Source: Chondrilla cf. caribensis
Lineage: Eukaryota > Porifera > Demospongiae > Chondrillida > Chondrillidae
NCBI GenBank assembly: GCA_964020155.1
Contig: OZ026547.1
Coordinates: forward strand, 227,501-291,500
Direction of reading: 5' to 3'
DNA length: 64,000 bases
The number at the start of each line of letters is the position of its first letter. Position 1 is the first letter of the stretch. Positions 34,643 through 47,101 of the stretch are shown piece after piece. Position numbers and translations under genes: made by a program. The notes under the pieces were generated by a model, which searched no databases, had not been told where the DNA came from, and worked only from the letters and a program-made list of their open reading frames with translations.

Positions 34643-37567
34643 ATGGCTATGTCAACTGATAAAGGCACAGATGTCGAACCAGATTGTGAGGAGAGACCTT
34701 CTCCACTGACTTCTCTGATGGCAACCTTCAGAATTACAACAAAAGTAAGACTGCTAGCATTTGTGATACCATGGAGACTAATATCCAACCTTCCCTTTCA
34801 CAGAACACAGGACCAAGTACAGTGATACCTCTAATACTAACAGTGCCACTGATGTCAGGTAGAAGTGATATTCCAGTGGCAAATGGACAAGAAAAATATA
34901 GGCCAAAGATCCTTCAAGTCTTGAAGGAGATAGCGCCTGAAGTGAACCTTGAACTGATACTACAACAACTCAGTAGAATGGAGATTGATGGTCTAGTGGA
35001 CTGTAGTGTGGAGGTGGCTAGAAAATACAGAGAGCTTGAAGAGGAGAATGAGAACTACAGAAAGAGGAAAGATACATTTGTTACCCTCTACCAAGAGGAA
35101 CAAGACAGAGTTAGAGAACTTGAGGCCGAACTTGTTGAAGCAAATAAAGAGATGGATGAAATGAGAGTGAAGCATCGAAGTGAGCTCGATCAAATAAGAC
35201 AAGAGTACCTCAATGAGAAGAGAATATTACAAAAAGAATGTGCAGAATTGAGGGTTTGTTTGGAGTACATGAAGCATAGTAAGGATGAGTGGACCAGGGA
35301 GAAGCAATACTTACAGCAGAAGGTCAGGAATGAGAAGTTGCAACTATCAGAAATGAGGCAAAGCAAAGAAGTGGAGAGAACACAAGGTTTGTGGTTTGTG
35401 AGGAATGTACACCCACAGGTTTGGTATTTTGGATGGGAAGATGTAATATGCTCACCAGGGACCCCTATAATAATAGACCATATGCATAGTTACGCCCACC
35501 GCCCACAATAATGGGGTCACCGAGGTCAGCGGTGAACGAGCTTGCGCGAATGTATGGAGTAGTATAGGCAGTTGTGAGGGAAATTCGTTTTTTTGCCATC
35601 TACTGCGATTGTAGCCTGACTTGAGGCTTTCGTGAAGGAACACCAATTGCCAACGACAGGAAATATGACCCAGCCGTTTGCAAAAGCAGGAAATTTCTTT
35701 GAAATTGAGGATTTCAAGTACACAATTGAAGCGAAGGTATTCGTAGACCTTACCATAGATCAAGTGCTTAAGTTCTAAGATGTCATCGGTGGGGTAGGTG
35801 TGAACGAGTCTCCCAACAGCAGATCAGTAGTTAGTTACTGGTTATCTATGTGCAAAGAGACCTATAGATATACATATAACTGCCGAACGAAATTGCATCT
35901 AGCCACAATGAGGACACTCTCTCACGTGTACCTAACTGATGGCAAGTCTTAGAACTTCGGCACTTGATCGATGGCGAGGTCTACGAATATCTTTGCTTCT
36001 ATTGTGTACTCGAAATCCTCAGTTTTAAAGAAGGTTGCCGCTCTTTCAACCAGTTTGGTCCTATTTCCTGTCGTTGGCAAGTAGTGTTCCTTCAAGAAAG
36101 CATCTACTCGGGCTACAATCGCAGTAGATGACAAAAAAAACGAATTTCCCTCACAGCTGCCTATACTACTCCATACATTCGCGCGAACTCGTTCACCGCT
36201 GACCTCAGTGACCCCATTATTGTGGGCGGTGGGCGTAACTATGCATAAGGTCTATTCAGAAGTAGTTGCTGACCACAATCATTGGCAATAATGTTTCCAT
36301 GGAGAACACTCTGGTGTGGTGGTAATTACAGTGCTCACGTTAAGTTTTTGAAAGTGCCTGGACACTCTGTCTGGACAAAGTCACATTTGACCAGACATTA
36401 GCTGGACATTTTGTCTGGACAATGTTACATTGGACCAGACACGAATTTCGATCACACATGCAAATTTAAAAAAAAAACTTATCATTTCTTCAACAATCAA
36501 TCCTGAATAATACAATTCATGAAAAAACCTAGTAACAAGTAATTGGAGTTCAAAAACTCGTGGGGTTGCTGCCCCCTGCACTCGAATTACTTGGGCATCT
36601 TTTTTAGGTTCAGAAGAACCTTCGCTGAAGTTATTACGTTCGGCGGAGCTTCAGCGCACGAATTCAGTCTAATTACCATCTTTTCTTCGCACAATATAAA
36701 TTATGATATAAATTCAGTGTTGCAGTTACGCATTGGCAAACATATATACGTGGCAGCTGCTGTCTCGAACTTGAGCCAAACGGAGGTGCTGAGTTCTTTG
36801 TCATTCTCCGCGATCCATTTCTCTACCGTTTTCTTCTGCACAGAACGTTTCTTGGTCGGGGATCACTGCAAGATGCGTCTAGATCGATTACTGAGCTACA
36901 CTTACATTGTGCAGACATTTTGCCGGGACAAAAGAAATATATCTGCACATTTCTGGAAATTGTCGGGAAAATGTCCAGTGTCCGAACGTAATTCATAGGT
37001 ATGAATATAATTGGAGCAGTTTATTGTGCAATTATATTCATAGGGTCATGAATATAATTGGAGCAGTTTACCAGATTATATTCATAGGGTATGAATATAA
37101 TTGGGGCAGTTTATTGTGCAATTATATTCATAGGGTATGAATATAATTGGAGCAGTTTATTGTGCAATTATATTCATAGGGTCATGAATATAATTGGAGC
37201 AGTTTACCAGATTATATTCATAGGGTATGAATATAATTATACATCAACATTCCAATTTCCTGATGGCAATACTACCTCACAATGTCCTAATAAGGTAGAA
37301 TAGGCTGCCCCTGTGGGATTTGGGAAGGAGGGTACATCAGCTGTCACACCTAACTAGGCTGATATACTACTCAACTGCTACTTGAAGGCCAGCACATTCG
37401 GTGTTGGTAGGTTGACAGTATGAATGCTATCAGATTTGTGTCATGTTCATTCTACAGTAGGTAGTGTTAGCTACATATGCACTGTATGTACAATAGTATG
37501 CTAGCAGCAAGGTGTGTTGTGGAGGATCAATTTCGTAGTTTTGTGATCTTAGGCTTGTAGTCCTTAC

Positions 37568-37615
<48 letters not shown>

Positions 37616-38654
37616 CTACACACACACACACACACACACATACACATATTATACATACACACAGACTGCATAGTATGCACAATAGCATATTTATGTGGTT
37701 CAAAATTCGTGATCTGAAGATCTGACCTGATGTGAGCTGTGTTTGCATACATTAAGTGGGCCCGGTGTGTTGTGTATAGGAAGTAACAAACAAACAATTC
37801 CTCCTTGATCCCACACGGTTTGGATTCTCAGCTCTATGGCTGTGACATACCCCCTAAAGCACCTTGTATATCCATGAATCATGGTAGAATACTTCCAGTT
37901 ATAACTGAAGCATTAACATGAGCTGAATCTGGATGAACACAACCTAAATCTCAACATCACTATTAATCTTAATATGCTCTTTTCCAACACAGATCAATGT
38001 GAGGAGAATGGGACATGCAGAGAAAGGCGAAAGGTTGAGACATGTAGTGTGATAGTACACCAGAAGAGAGCAATCATGAATACATGTGAACATGTGAGTT
38101 TGTGGGGAAACTGAAGTATAATTGTACCAGCAACAGTAGGAATTAGGGATGATTGAGATCAAACATGTGGACCCTATAAACCAAATTAGTGTACAGTCCA
38201 TTGCTAGGAATGTACTGCACTTCAGGTACTTACTTCACTGACTATCTTTACATATGTACATACCACTACACAGGATCTACCTTGTAGTGAGCAAGTGGAG
38301 GACATTTTTGGTGTGCCGGTCTATCCGATTATGCATCCAAAAAAACATGGCTTTGTGACACTCCCTCAAACTCAGTGTACACATCACACTAGTTGCCATG
38401 ACGATGAACTAGTCTACTGGCAAGAATCATCCCTGGCACATGAATACCTAGCAACAGTTGCTAATGGCAAACAATTTGGTTGCCCAAACCAATTTGTCAG
38501 TATGGAGATAACAGACGGAGAGGACCTCCCACCTCCTGTTGAGGAGTGTGAGAGGGGACTAGTGGAGGACAGTGGGTATGAGGACCAGCTCCCAATACAA
38601 GAGACAGGTCACTCTGATACCCAGGAGATGGTTACTGGGAAGAACTCGTCTTAA
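34643..38654 (+). CDS. CC family copy E, type I, apparently intact with a 2.6-kb intron (388 residues)
   Basis: Exons 34643-34744, 34804-35386, 37993-38093, 38274-38654, phases in agreement. Intron 1 is only 59 nt. The CUE-like part reads VLKEIAPEVNLELILQQLSR (Asp-Pro changed to Asn-Leu). The coiled coil is full length. Exon 3 (DQCEENGTCRERRKVETC) keeps its Cys residues. Exon 4 is more diverged at its start (DLPCSEQVEDIFGVPVYPIM; HGFVTLPQTQ) and ends LPIQETGHSDTQEM. Intron 2 (35387-37992) holds a foldback element, a palindromic 46-bp array and a copy of the FKQFLHG-type alternative exon. Whether such a loaded intron is spliced efficiently is unknown; if not, a truncated protein ending shortly after NVHPQVW would result. 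Confidence 0.72.
35472..36256. mobile_element. Foldback element with coding-like arms (SAP-like motif)
   Basis: Two arms of about 310 bp (35472-35778 and about 35946-36256) are inverted copies around a 170-bp loop; the outer ends match through GCATAGTTACGCCCACCGCC. Each arm carries the same frame read toward the loop: right arm on the minus strand VDAFLKEHYLPTTGNRTKLV then ERAATFF, left arm VKEHQLPTTGNMTQPF with an in-frame stop earlier. The LKEHxLPTTGNRxxLVER pattern resembles a SAP DNA-binding motif. No ATG begins the frame, so it is likely an exon remnant captured and then duplicated in inverted orientation. Confidence 0.6.
36995..37235. repeat. 46-bp tandem array of palindromic ATGAATATAATT units
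   Basis: Five units of ATGAATATAATTGGAGCAGT, each closed by AATTATATTCAT, so every unit is a hairpin with 12-bp stems. Two unit types differ in the loop (TTATTGTGC versus TTACCAG). Confidence 0.88.
37571..37645. repeat. (CA)n microsatellite
   Basis: CA tract with one CATCTACA interruption. Confidence 0.95.
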
Positions 38655-38912
38655 CTGTTAGCAACAGAGGACAAAAGTTCACGTCTGAACAAGTGGATAA
38701 TGTCCATTACTTTGTATTTCAAACACCCTTATTGATACAGTGTACCACACACACATTAAGTGAATGTATTGTTGAGAGCTATCAAACTTATGCACCACAT
38801 ATTCAGGAGCTGCATGGTACGAACATCAGGTGTGTGTGCGTGTGCTCAAATTTATAAATGCTATGAAAGAATCTGGACACAAATGGACCTTTACTGGTAT
38901 GTATGTACTCAC

Positions 38913-39194
38913 CTTAACTGAACAGCACCGAAGGATGTTACACAAATGGAACTGGAATGAAGTTGACTTGGAGAGACACACACCCTAGACAAACGCCATG
39001 TTCTTGTTTGCGAGTTCTCTTCTTGGTTGTACACTACAGACCTTGATAAAGACGAAGAAATAGCACGGATAAATCAGTAAACCGTCATTCTGTGGAATGT
39101 GTAGGAGTAACTGAACTAACATAGCTACGTAGCCTAGACCTATGGCGCCATGCGCAAACACGAGGGGTAATAAAAGAAGTGGATATCGGCACAT
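38913..39194 (-). CDS. S2: paralogue of the small hydrophobic gene
   Basis: Exon 1 is 39042-39194 (MCRYPLLLLPLVFAHGAIGL ... YFFVFIK) and exon 2 is 38913-38966 (FQFHLCNILRCCSVK). The TATA-like box GATTTATAAC is conserved at 39211-39220. Relative to S1 exon 1 is 9 nt longer and exon 2 3 nt shorter, both frame-preserving. An alternative donor present in S1 (AATGGTAGGT) is destroyed here (AATGACGGT), so the GTCTGT donor is the one consistent with both copies. Remaining exons unknown. Confidence 0.45.
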
Positions 39195-39628
39195 TCACAC
39201 ACTTGACATAGATTTATAACATACTAGTACGTATCCACGGTCTTTCGTCCTGCTGGTCACTCCGAAAGAGATCTGATCCTTCATAACACGCCCATCCCGC
39301 CAAAACGCATTCGTGCGGTTGATGGCCAATATTATAAGATCACGTGCGCAACATGTACAGTATATTAGCGCTATAAATAACATAAATTTCATGACAAACA
39401 TTATTCGAATGCATTCGTCATTTTGTTGCGTATAATAGATATCCAAGATAAAATACACGATCGAAGAGCACCTTCATATTTTATTATATGTATAAGCTAA
39501 ATACAGTAATAACACTGCATGCATAAGAGGCAAACAAACTATACAGCCATAGTGTATTATTAAAGTACAAAAGTAACATTTACAATATTGTGCAAAAAAT
39601 TGTTTACATCATCCATGTCTGTGGATTG

Positions 39629-40178
39629 TTAAGGAAAATGTGTTACTTCTGACACATGACAGCTTCTCTGGAGAGATACTTTCCCTGTTGGGTCATCCCA
39701 TCTGTTCTGAGCAAACTTGTCCACCATCTTACAGAACTCGATGTAGTTGACGTCCAGACGTCTTCCAATCTCAATGGCAAACTTCTTGTAGATCATTTCA
39801 AACTCCAGTCCGTTCACTAGACCTGCACACAGGTACCCAGAGATGGTGAACAAGATACCACAGCACATAATGCCTCACACTATACAGTGGAATCCCTTTA
39901 TTACAAACCTCTGAAATGTGGAAACCTCTATAATAAGGACACCATTCTGTGTCCCAGTGTAGTACTGTAGTATATTAAATGACATCTGAATTGAGAAAAA
40001 CCTCTGTAATAAGGACTAAATGTAAGGTCCCAAAGTGTCCCTAATAGAGAGGTTCCACTATACACCATCCTGGCACATGCACTCACAACTGATGTACTGT
40101 CTTCATGAAGAACTATGTACTTTGTCGATCCACACTGTTGTGAGCAAACTTGTCTACAATCTCACATGACATATGTAA
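39629..40178 (-). pseudogene. M family copy 5, disrupted
   Basis: The last exon 39629-39832 is open (LVNGLEFEMIYKKFAIEIGR ... CKMVDKFAQNRWDDPTGKVS, ending SEVTHFP). The penultimate exon (40087-40178) keeps CEIVDKFAHNSVDRQ but has small insertions that bring in a TAG. A 176-bp MITE sits in the intron between them. The last exon could still be used by another transcript. Confidence 0.5.
39885..40060. mobile_element. MITE with CAGTGGAATCCC ends, second copy
   Basis: 176 bp, same family as 14494-14668 in inverted orientation of its interior, with TA at 39883-39884 and 40061-40062. Paralogous copies at 8395-8410 and 23873-23885 read CACTATACACCATACTGG or close to it without the element, so they are empty sites. 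Confidence 0.9.
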
Positions 40179-40492
40179 CTAACAATGCAAAGGTCAAACA
40201 AGGTACAAAGTGCAAGGTACAGGGTGTTGGGAGGCACACAATAGCTATAGCGGGATACTGTACAATACTAGTCATGAACTGTGCACGCACACATACATCT
40301 TTTAATACAGTCCAAAGTACAAGGTACAGGGTGTTGGGAGGCACACAGTAGGTATAGCTCAGTACTAGCAATGGACTCAGTACTAGTCATGAACTGTGCA
40401 CGCACACATACATATTATAATACAGTCCGATGTACATACATTGAAAGGTACCCCAAATCTGGACTTAATTACTATAGAAGTACTTGCCATCA

Positions 40493-40526
<34 letters not shown>

Positions 40527-40610
40527 CACATGCACGCACTACACACAAACACACACACACATGCACGCACGCATACACATGAATGGACACACACACATCT
40601 CAATTGTTGC
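40493..40610. repeat. Degenerate (CA)n tract
   Basis: CA-rich tract with GCACGC and ATGCACAC interruptions. Confidence 0.85.
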
Positions 40611-40770
40611 ACTATGGAAATGAACTGTGACACAGTAGTAGTGAATGTACGTTCTCACAAAGGCTTCTGTTTTGTACAGATAAGGTTTAGTTGGCAGTGA
40701 GAACTGTCTGGGTGTATATACCCCTAACTTGTGAAGTGGGCCAGGAAACCAGTAATCCACTTCAACTACT

Positions 40771-41150
40771 TGGACCCACTGCGCACCTTTAGAGTACACA
40801 GCAGCTCAGAGGTTGTCTACCCTAATGAGTTGAAGGGGATGAAGGAGCACGCACAGGTCCAAGAGCAACAGGTCTCCAACCCACAGGGACAGAGGAAGGA
40901 ACAGGTCTCAAACCCACAGGGACAGGGGAAGGAACAGGTCTCAAACCCACAGAAACAAGGAGTGGTTTTCCCCCATGAGGATAAACAGGAAGCACCCTCG
41001 GCCCCTAAACAAACTTATAACAGCTCATTGTTCACACCTCACCCCTTGTTTGAGGACTACCAGCTGCATGATGACGTCAGTTCTGATGTAAAGTCCTTTG
41101 GAATGTGCATGTTCTCTCCCGACGTATCCAATGACCACGTCTCACCATGA
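40771..41150 (+). CDS. T family copy 3, 5' truncated
   Basis: Similarity to T copy 1 begins abruptly at TGGACCCACTGCGCACC (40771). Upstream is unrelated sequence, so the exon's start with the LPVQET motif is gone. It encodes DPLRTFRVHSSSEVVYPNEL, a repeat region of QVSNPQGQ units expanded by RKE or GKE spacers, then a tail matching copy 1 (HPLFEDYQLHDDVSSDVKSF) to TGA. The open frame continues upstream (MKWARKPVIHFNY), but whether that is used is unknown. The reading frame is kept although repeat-unit lengths changed, so selection acted until recently or the truncation is young. Confidence 0.5.
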
Positions 41151-41169
41151 GTGAAGAGCCAGCCACAAC

Positions 41170-42600
41170 TACACAATTGCTACACACATAATATCACAAT
41201 GCCCAACTACCACACAATATCTTAACTCCTAACTACACACACAATATCACAACTCCTAACCACCACACAATATCACAACTCCTAACCACCACATAATATC
41301 ACAACTCCAAACTACCACACAATATCTTAACTCCTAACTACACACACAATATCACAACTCCTAACCACCACATAATATCACAACTCCTAACCACCACATA
41401 ATATCACAACTCCTAACCACCACATAATATCACAACTCCAAACTACCACATAATATCTTAACTCCTAACTACACACACAATATCACAACTCCTAACCACC
41501 ACATAATATCACAACTCCTAACCACCACACAATATCACAACTCCTAACTACCACACAATATCACAACTCCTAACTATACACACAATATCACAACTCCTAA
41601 CCACCACATAATATCACAACTCCTAACTACCACACAATATCACAACTCCTAACTATACACACAATATCACAACTCCTAACCACCACACAATATCACAACT
41701 CCTAACCACCACACAATATCACAACTCCTAACCACCACACAATATCACAACTCCTAACCACCACACAATATCACAACTCCTAACCACCACATAATATCTT
41801 AACTCCTAACTACACACACAATATCACAACTCCTAACCACCACATAATATCACAACTCCTAACCACCACATAATATCACAACTCCTAACCACCACATAAT
41901 ATCACAACTCCTAACTACCACACAATATCACAACTCCTAACTATACACACAATATCACAACTCCTAACCACCACACAATATCACAACTCCTAACCACCAC
42001 ACAATATCACAACTCCTAACCACCACACAATATCACAACTCCTAACCACCACATAATATCTTAACTCCTAACTATACACACAATATCACAACTCCTAACC
42101 ACCACATAATATCACAACTCCTAACTACCACACAATATCACAACTCCTAACCACCACACAATATCACAACTCCTAACCACCACATAATATCTTAACTCCT
42201 AACTACACACACAATATCACAACTCCTAACCACCACATAATATCACAACTCCTAACCACCACATAATATCACAACTCCTAACCACCACACAATATCACAA
42301 CTCCAAACTACCACACAATATCACAACTCCTAACTATACACACAATATCACAACTCCTAACTACCACACAATATCACAACTCCTAACCACCACACAATAT
42401 CACAACTCCTAACCACCACACAATATCACAACTCCTAACCACCACATAATATCTTAACTCCTAACTACACACACAATATCACAACTCCTAACCACCACAT
42501 AATATCACAACTCCTAACCACCACATAATATCACAACTCCTAACCACCACACAATATCACAACTCCTAACTACCACACAACATCACAACTCCCAACTACA
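41170..42600. repeat. 26-bp minisatellite AATATCACAACTCCTAACCA, expanded
   Basis: About 55 units of AATATCACAACTCCTAACCA plus CCACAC or CCACAT, with a TTAACTCCTAACTACACACAC variant placed every several units, producing higher-order blocks of roughly 200-400 bp. It directly follows the T copy 3 stop. The corresponding place behind T copy 1 has only about six units. Confidence 0.95.
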
Positions 42601-43723
42601 CACTAGTAAATGATTTATACAAACACATTCTAATGAAGCACAAGCATGCATGAACTGTACAAAGATTACTTCCATTATTTGTGTAAAAGAGCTTTTATTG
42701 TTATTACATTACTACTGTCATTTTCCATTAAAGGACTACAATTGTTTACTACCATACAGTAAACATTAATTTTCTTTAAAACAAAGCATGAAAAAGTTAG
42801 TTTTAAAGATTTGCGTTGCAATATTTCAAACTATTCCGATCATTTTTGAGATTGTTATCATGAAAAATTGCAAAGAAAGTATCCACAATTCAAGCTTAGA
42901 AAAGGATGGAAAGTTGACATTTCCACTAATGTTCTGTAACCTTCATCACAACATGCAAGCAAACACAGAAACAGTCACTTTTCCAACAGCTGTGGTGCAC
43001 ACACTGTTTTCATATACGTAGCTACTGCTCTGATGACAAGCAAACTGGTGGCTTTTGCCATGCTTATTTTGGTTACAGAACCACACACCACACACCACAC
43101 ACACTCCTCAACAGAGATCAGGGGACAGCCATCATGGATTGTTGGAAGCCACTACTAAAGCACCATCCTGTCTGCAAGCTCCATCCACTATAGATTCCAC
43201 TTCCATGAAGACATAGGATTAGCGTCATACTCGCTCATACAGATTGTCCTACTCTACGTAATGGCCCTCGATTGCCTGTCCCTTCGGTGGAAGGTACTGT
43301 ACTACCTTCATCATTACATGCAAACAAACACAAAAGCAGTTACTGGTGAGGATGAGAGGTTTAGCGACCCTGCATACTGCACCCATCATGTACACGCCCA
43401 TCATGTACCCGCCCATCATATACGTACACACCCGTCATGTACACACTCATCATGTACTCACCCGTCATGTATGCACCCATCTTGTACAAGACCCGTCATG
43501 TACTCACCCGTCATGTATGCACCCATCTTGTACAAGACCCGTCATGTACTCACTCGCCATGTACTGGAGGTGGGGAGGCTGGGGGGTCATGTAAACCAAC
43601 CTCACTAATGATATTCATGATGCTACCTCTACTATGTACTAAACAGTCATGAATATCATTAATCTAGTGATGTAAATAACATGTATTGGTACAGGGTTTA
43701 TTCTTGATAAAGAGTAGACGAGA
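42601..43723. other. CC 5' flank with rearranged element U
   Basis: A partial element U (42930-43200) is followed by an inverted piece of its own 3' part (ACTCTACGTAATGGCCCTCG ... CTTCGGTGGAAGGTACT, 43225-43300), showing local inversion. A minisatellite (43370-43560) and ATGAATATCATTAATCT follow, then exon 1 of copy G. Confidence 0.6.
43370..43560. repeat. CATGTAC-based minisatellite
   Basis: Degenerate units around CCATCATGTAC and CGTCATGTACTCAC. The last part is a clean duplication of about 46 bp (GTCATGTACTCACCCGTCAT onwards). Confidence 0.85.
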
Positions 43724-45500
43724 ATGGCGACTGTTAAAGCTGCAAAAGGTGAACTGGATTGTGAGGAGAGAACTTCTCCACTAACTTCTCTGATGACAGC
43801 ACTCAGAAATATAACAAAAGTAAGATTGCAGAATAATCCAGAGGAAAAAAATTGGCTTTTTTATACCATGGAAACAAACCTCCCCTTCCACAGAACACAG
43901 GACCAAGTACAGTGATACCTCTACTACTAACAGTGCTACTGATGTCAGGTAGAAGTGATATTCCAGTGGTAACTGTACAAGATAAATATAGACCAAAGAT
44001 CCTTCAAGTGTTGAAGGAGATAGCCCCTAAAGTAGACCCTGAACCTATTCTACAACAACTCAGTAGAATGGAGACTGATGATCTAGTGGACTGTAGTGTG
44101 GAGGTGGCTAGAAAATACAGAGAACTTGAAGAAAAGAATGAGAACTACAGAAAGAGGAGAGATACATTTGTTACCCTCTACCAAAAGGAACACGACAGAG
44201 TAAGAGAACTTGAGGCTAAACTTGCTGAAGCAAAGAAAGAGATGAATGAAATGAGAGGGAAGCATCGAAGTGAGCTTGATGAAAGAAGACGAGAGTACCT
44301 CAATGAGAAGAGAAGGTTAGAAGAAGAATGTGCAGAATTGAGGGTTTGTTTGTAACACATGAAGCATAGTAAGGATGAGTGGACCAAGGAGAAGCAATAC
44401 TTACTGCAGAAGGTCAAGAATGAGAAGTTGAAACTATCAGAAATGAGGCAAAGCAGAGAAGTGGAGAGAACTCAAGGTTTGTGGTTTTGAGGAATGTACT
44501 ACACTCACAGGTTTGGCTGAACCCCACCAATTCATTTGCATAGTCAAGGTTTAGCAAAGATCATTATGATTGTGGCCCATAGCATCATTTGCTTAATCAT
44601 GTAATGTATATCCATAACACACCTTCACTAATGAAAAGTTACTTGAACCTGGATGCATCATAGACTAAGATCTCAACACATTTATCACTATTTCATCATC
44701 TAATCTATTTCAACACAGATCAAAGTGAGGAGAATGGGGCATGCAGAGAAAGTAGAAGGGTTGAGACATGTAGTGTGAGAGTGCACCAGAAGAGAACAAC
44801 CATGGATACATGTGAACATGTGAGTTTGTGGGGAAACTGAAGTACAATTGTACCGGCAATAGTAGGAATTAGGATAACCTCCAACACTCTACAATCTGAT
44901 CCCATTTGAGACACACCCATCATTGTAGACTGTGCTATAAACCCAGTCCATAACCCAACAACCTTTGCAATCAGACATGTGTTTGTAGCCCAAAGATAGT
45001 TGGACTATTGACGTTCCACTGTAATTATTCTGAACCAACATTTAGTCCTGCAGTGTACCATGCTCGACTAACTTATGTCACCATTTATCCTACCCTTCAC
45101 TACACAGGATATACCTTACAGCAAACAAGTGGAGGAGGACATTTTGGATGTGCCAGTCTATCTGATCATACATCTGGAAACAACATGGGTTCATGACATT
45201 TCCTCAAATTCTACATATCACACTAGTTGCCATGACAATGGACTATTTTACTCTCAAGAATCATCACTGGCACATGAATACCTAACAACAGTTGCTAATA
45301 GCAACAGAATTGATTACTCAAACCAATTCATCAGTATGGAGATAACAGACGTAGAGGACCTCCCATCCCCTGTTGAGGAGTGTGGTTGCATGAGTGAGAG
45401 GGGACTAGTGGAGGGCAGTGGGTATGAAGACCAGCTCCCGATACAAGAGACAGGTCACTCTGATACTCAGGAGATGGTTACTGGGAAGAACTCTTCCTGA
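43724..45500 (+). pseudogene. CC family copy G, type I, with nonsense codon
   Basis: Exons 43724-43819, 43894 onward, 44719-44819 and 45108-45500 are all present with intact splice sites except a weakened exon 2 end. In exon 2 the coiled coil is cut by TAA at 44353-44355, where paralogues have GAG after RVCL. The downstream coding sequence is otherwise open. Exon 3 has its first Cys changed (DQSEENGAC). Exon 4 retains CGCMSERG and ends LPIQETGHSDTQEM. Either a young pseudogene or a gene for a truncated protein of about 185 residues. Confidence 0.75.
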
Positions 45501-45504
45501 CTGT

Positions 45505-46880
45505 TAGCACCAGAGCACAAGCTGTGTGTCTCAAGGAATGAACAATGCTTGATACTTCACATCCACAACAGTGCTATCACTTCTTTCTACTACTTTCATA
45601 CCATGTATGAAATCAATGTGTATTCAGCTGTTACGTCACACACAAAGTTTAAACACTACATAACCAAACCTTGGTTTCTGTGTGTCTCAAGGAATGAACA
45701 ATGCTTGATACTTCACATCCACAACAGTGCTATCACTTCTTTCTACTACTTTCATACCATGTATGAAATCAATGTGTATTCAGCTGTTACGTCACACACA
45801 AAGTTTAAACTTTTAAAATTTTGTAGTTCTTTGGTTTATAATTAAAATGTGTTCCCTCTCTGTTGATATCGTTACTCAAATAGCACTATACACTGTTTTC
45901 CTAAACCCATAAAGTACCCCACGATCAAAAAGCAAAAGGCTATATGGCTTCCAAAAGCATGGTTTGGAAGCCATATGACTCTTCTGGCTCTGCACTTGGG
46001 TTGTTGTAGAACTTGTGGTTCCACAGCTGACATACAATGATATTATACAGTTTGCACACTATTGGTGGAGTACTTACTAACTAGTGTAAGAAACCATAGA
46101 AATACCCCCTGCTGAATCAGCAGTTTTGGGTCAATCCTGTTCTTACCTAAGCTGACATACTGTGATATTATACAGTTTGCATACTATTGGCAGGCCGGAC
46201 TACTTTTCAGGCCAAACTCCTAAACATAACTTGAAATATTGGCTTTTACCAAATGTGGTGTGTGCAAATCACCTGTATGAATCTGATTAAACTAAAATTC
46301 TCCATAACTAGAAGCATAGAAGGAAAGAATTGGAGCTGGTCATGTGATACATGAATTGCACAACTGCCCGACTCAATGTCAATCAACGAGGTGAAGGATG
46401 CCTAATTTGTTAGCAAAACAAATGAGCAAAAAGGATCGATATGTACGTGGCAAGATTTTAAAGCAGGGAGGAGCTTTTCACCATAAATGGACAAATTCAC
46501 ACTAGATCCTATTGAAGAACTTTACAGGTTGTGCACGCGCATCAAAATTCTCGATTTGTCTCGCCGGCAAATGCACAGGCTTTATTGTATGAGGACCAGC
46601 TCCCAATACAAGAGACAGGTCACTCTGATACCCAGGAGATGGTTACTGGGAAGAACTCTTCCTAACTGTTAGCACCAGAGCACAAGCTGTGTGTCTCAAG
46701 GAATGAACAATGCTTGATACTTCACATCCACAACAGTGCTATCACTTCTTTCTACTACTTTCATACCACGTATGAAATCAATGTGTATTCAGCTGTTACG
46801 TCACACACCAAGTTTAAACACTACATAACCAAACCTTGGTTTCTTTTGTATCATACACATTTGTAGTTTTTTGGACATCA
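45505..46880. repeat. Rearranged 3' flanks of CC and M genes
   Basis: The segment CTCAAGGAATGAACAATGC ... CACACAAAGTTTAAAC occurs twice in tandem (45530-45660 and 45685-45815) and again at 46693-46815. A piece of CC exon 4 (YEDQLPIQETGHSDTQEM region, 46583-46668) is joined in a new context to an unrelated open stretch (MDKFTLDPIEELYRL, 46481 on). No complete gene. Confidence 0.65.
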
Positions 46881-47037
46881 AATAATTACAATGTGTTCCC
46901 TCTCTGTTGATATTGTTACTCGAATAGCGCTATACACTGTTTTCCTAAACCCATAAAGTACTCCACGATCCCATGCTACGTATATACACAGTATTTAATC
47001 AGACGACGTACATACACACATATCCACATCCACATTG

Positions 47038-47100
47038 AAATTAACAGTTTCGTGTATGTGCATACATAATATGTATGCACATACACGAAACTGTTAATTT
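47038..47100. repeat. Near-perfect hairpin 1
   Basis: 30-nt arms starting AAATTAACAGTTTCGTGTAT, separated by AAT, without mismatch. Confidence 0.95.
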
Positions 47101-47101
47101 A

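Noticed and set aside
46481..46672. A 61-residue gene MDKFTLDPIEELYRL
   Set aside because: A chimeric frame formed by joining an unrelated stretch to a CC exon 4 piece read in another frame (RTSSQYKRQ); no independent support.
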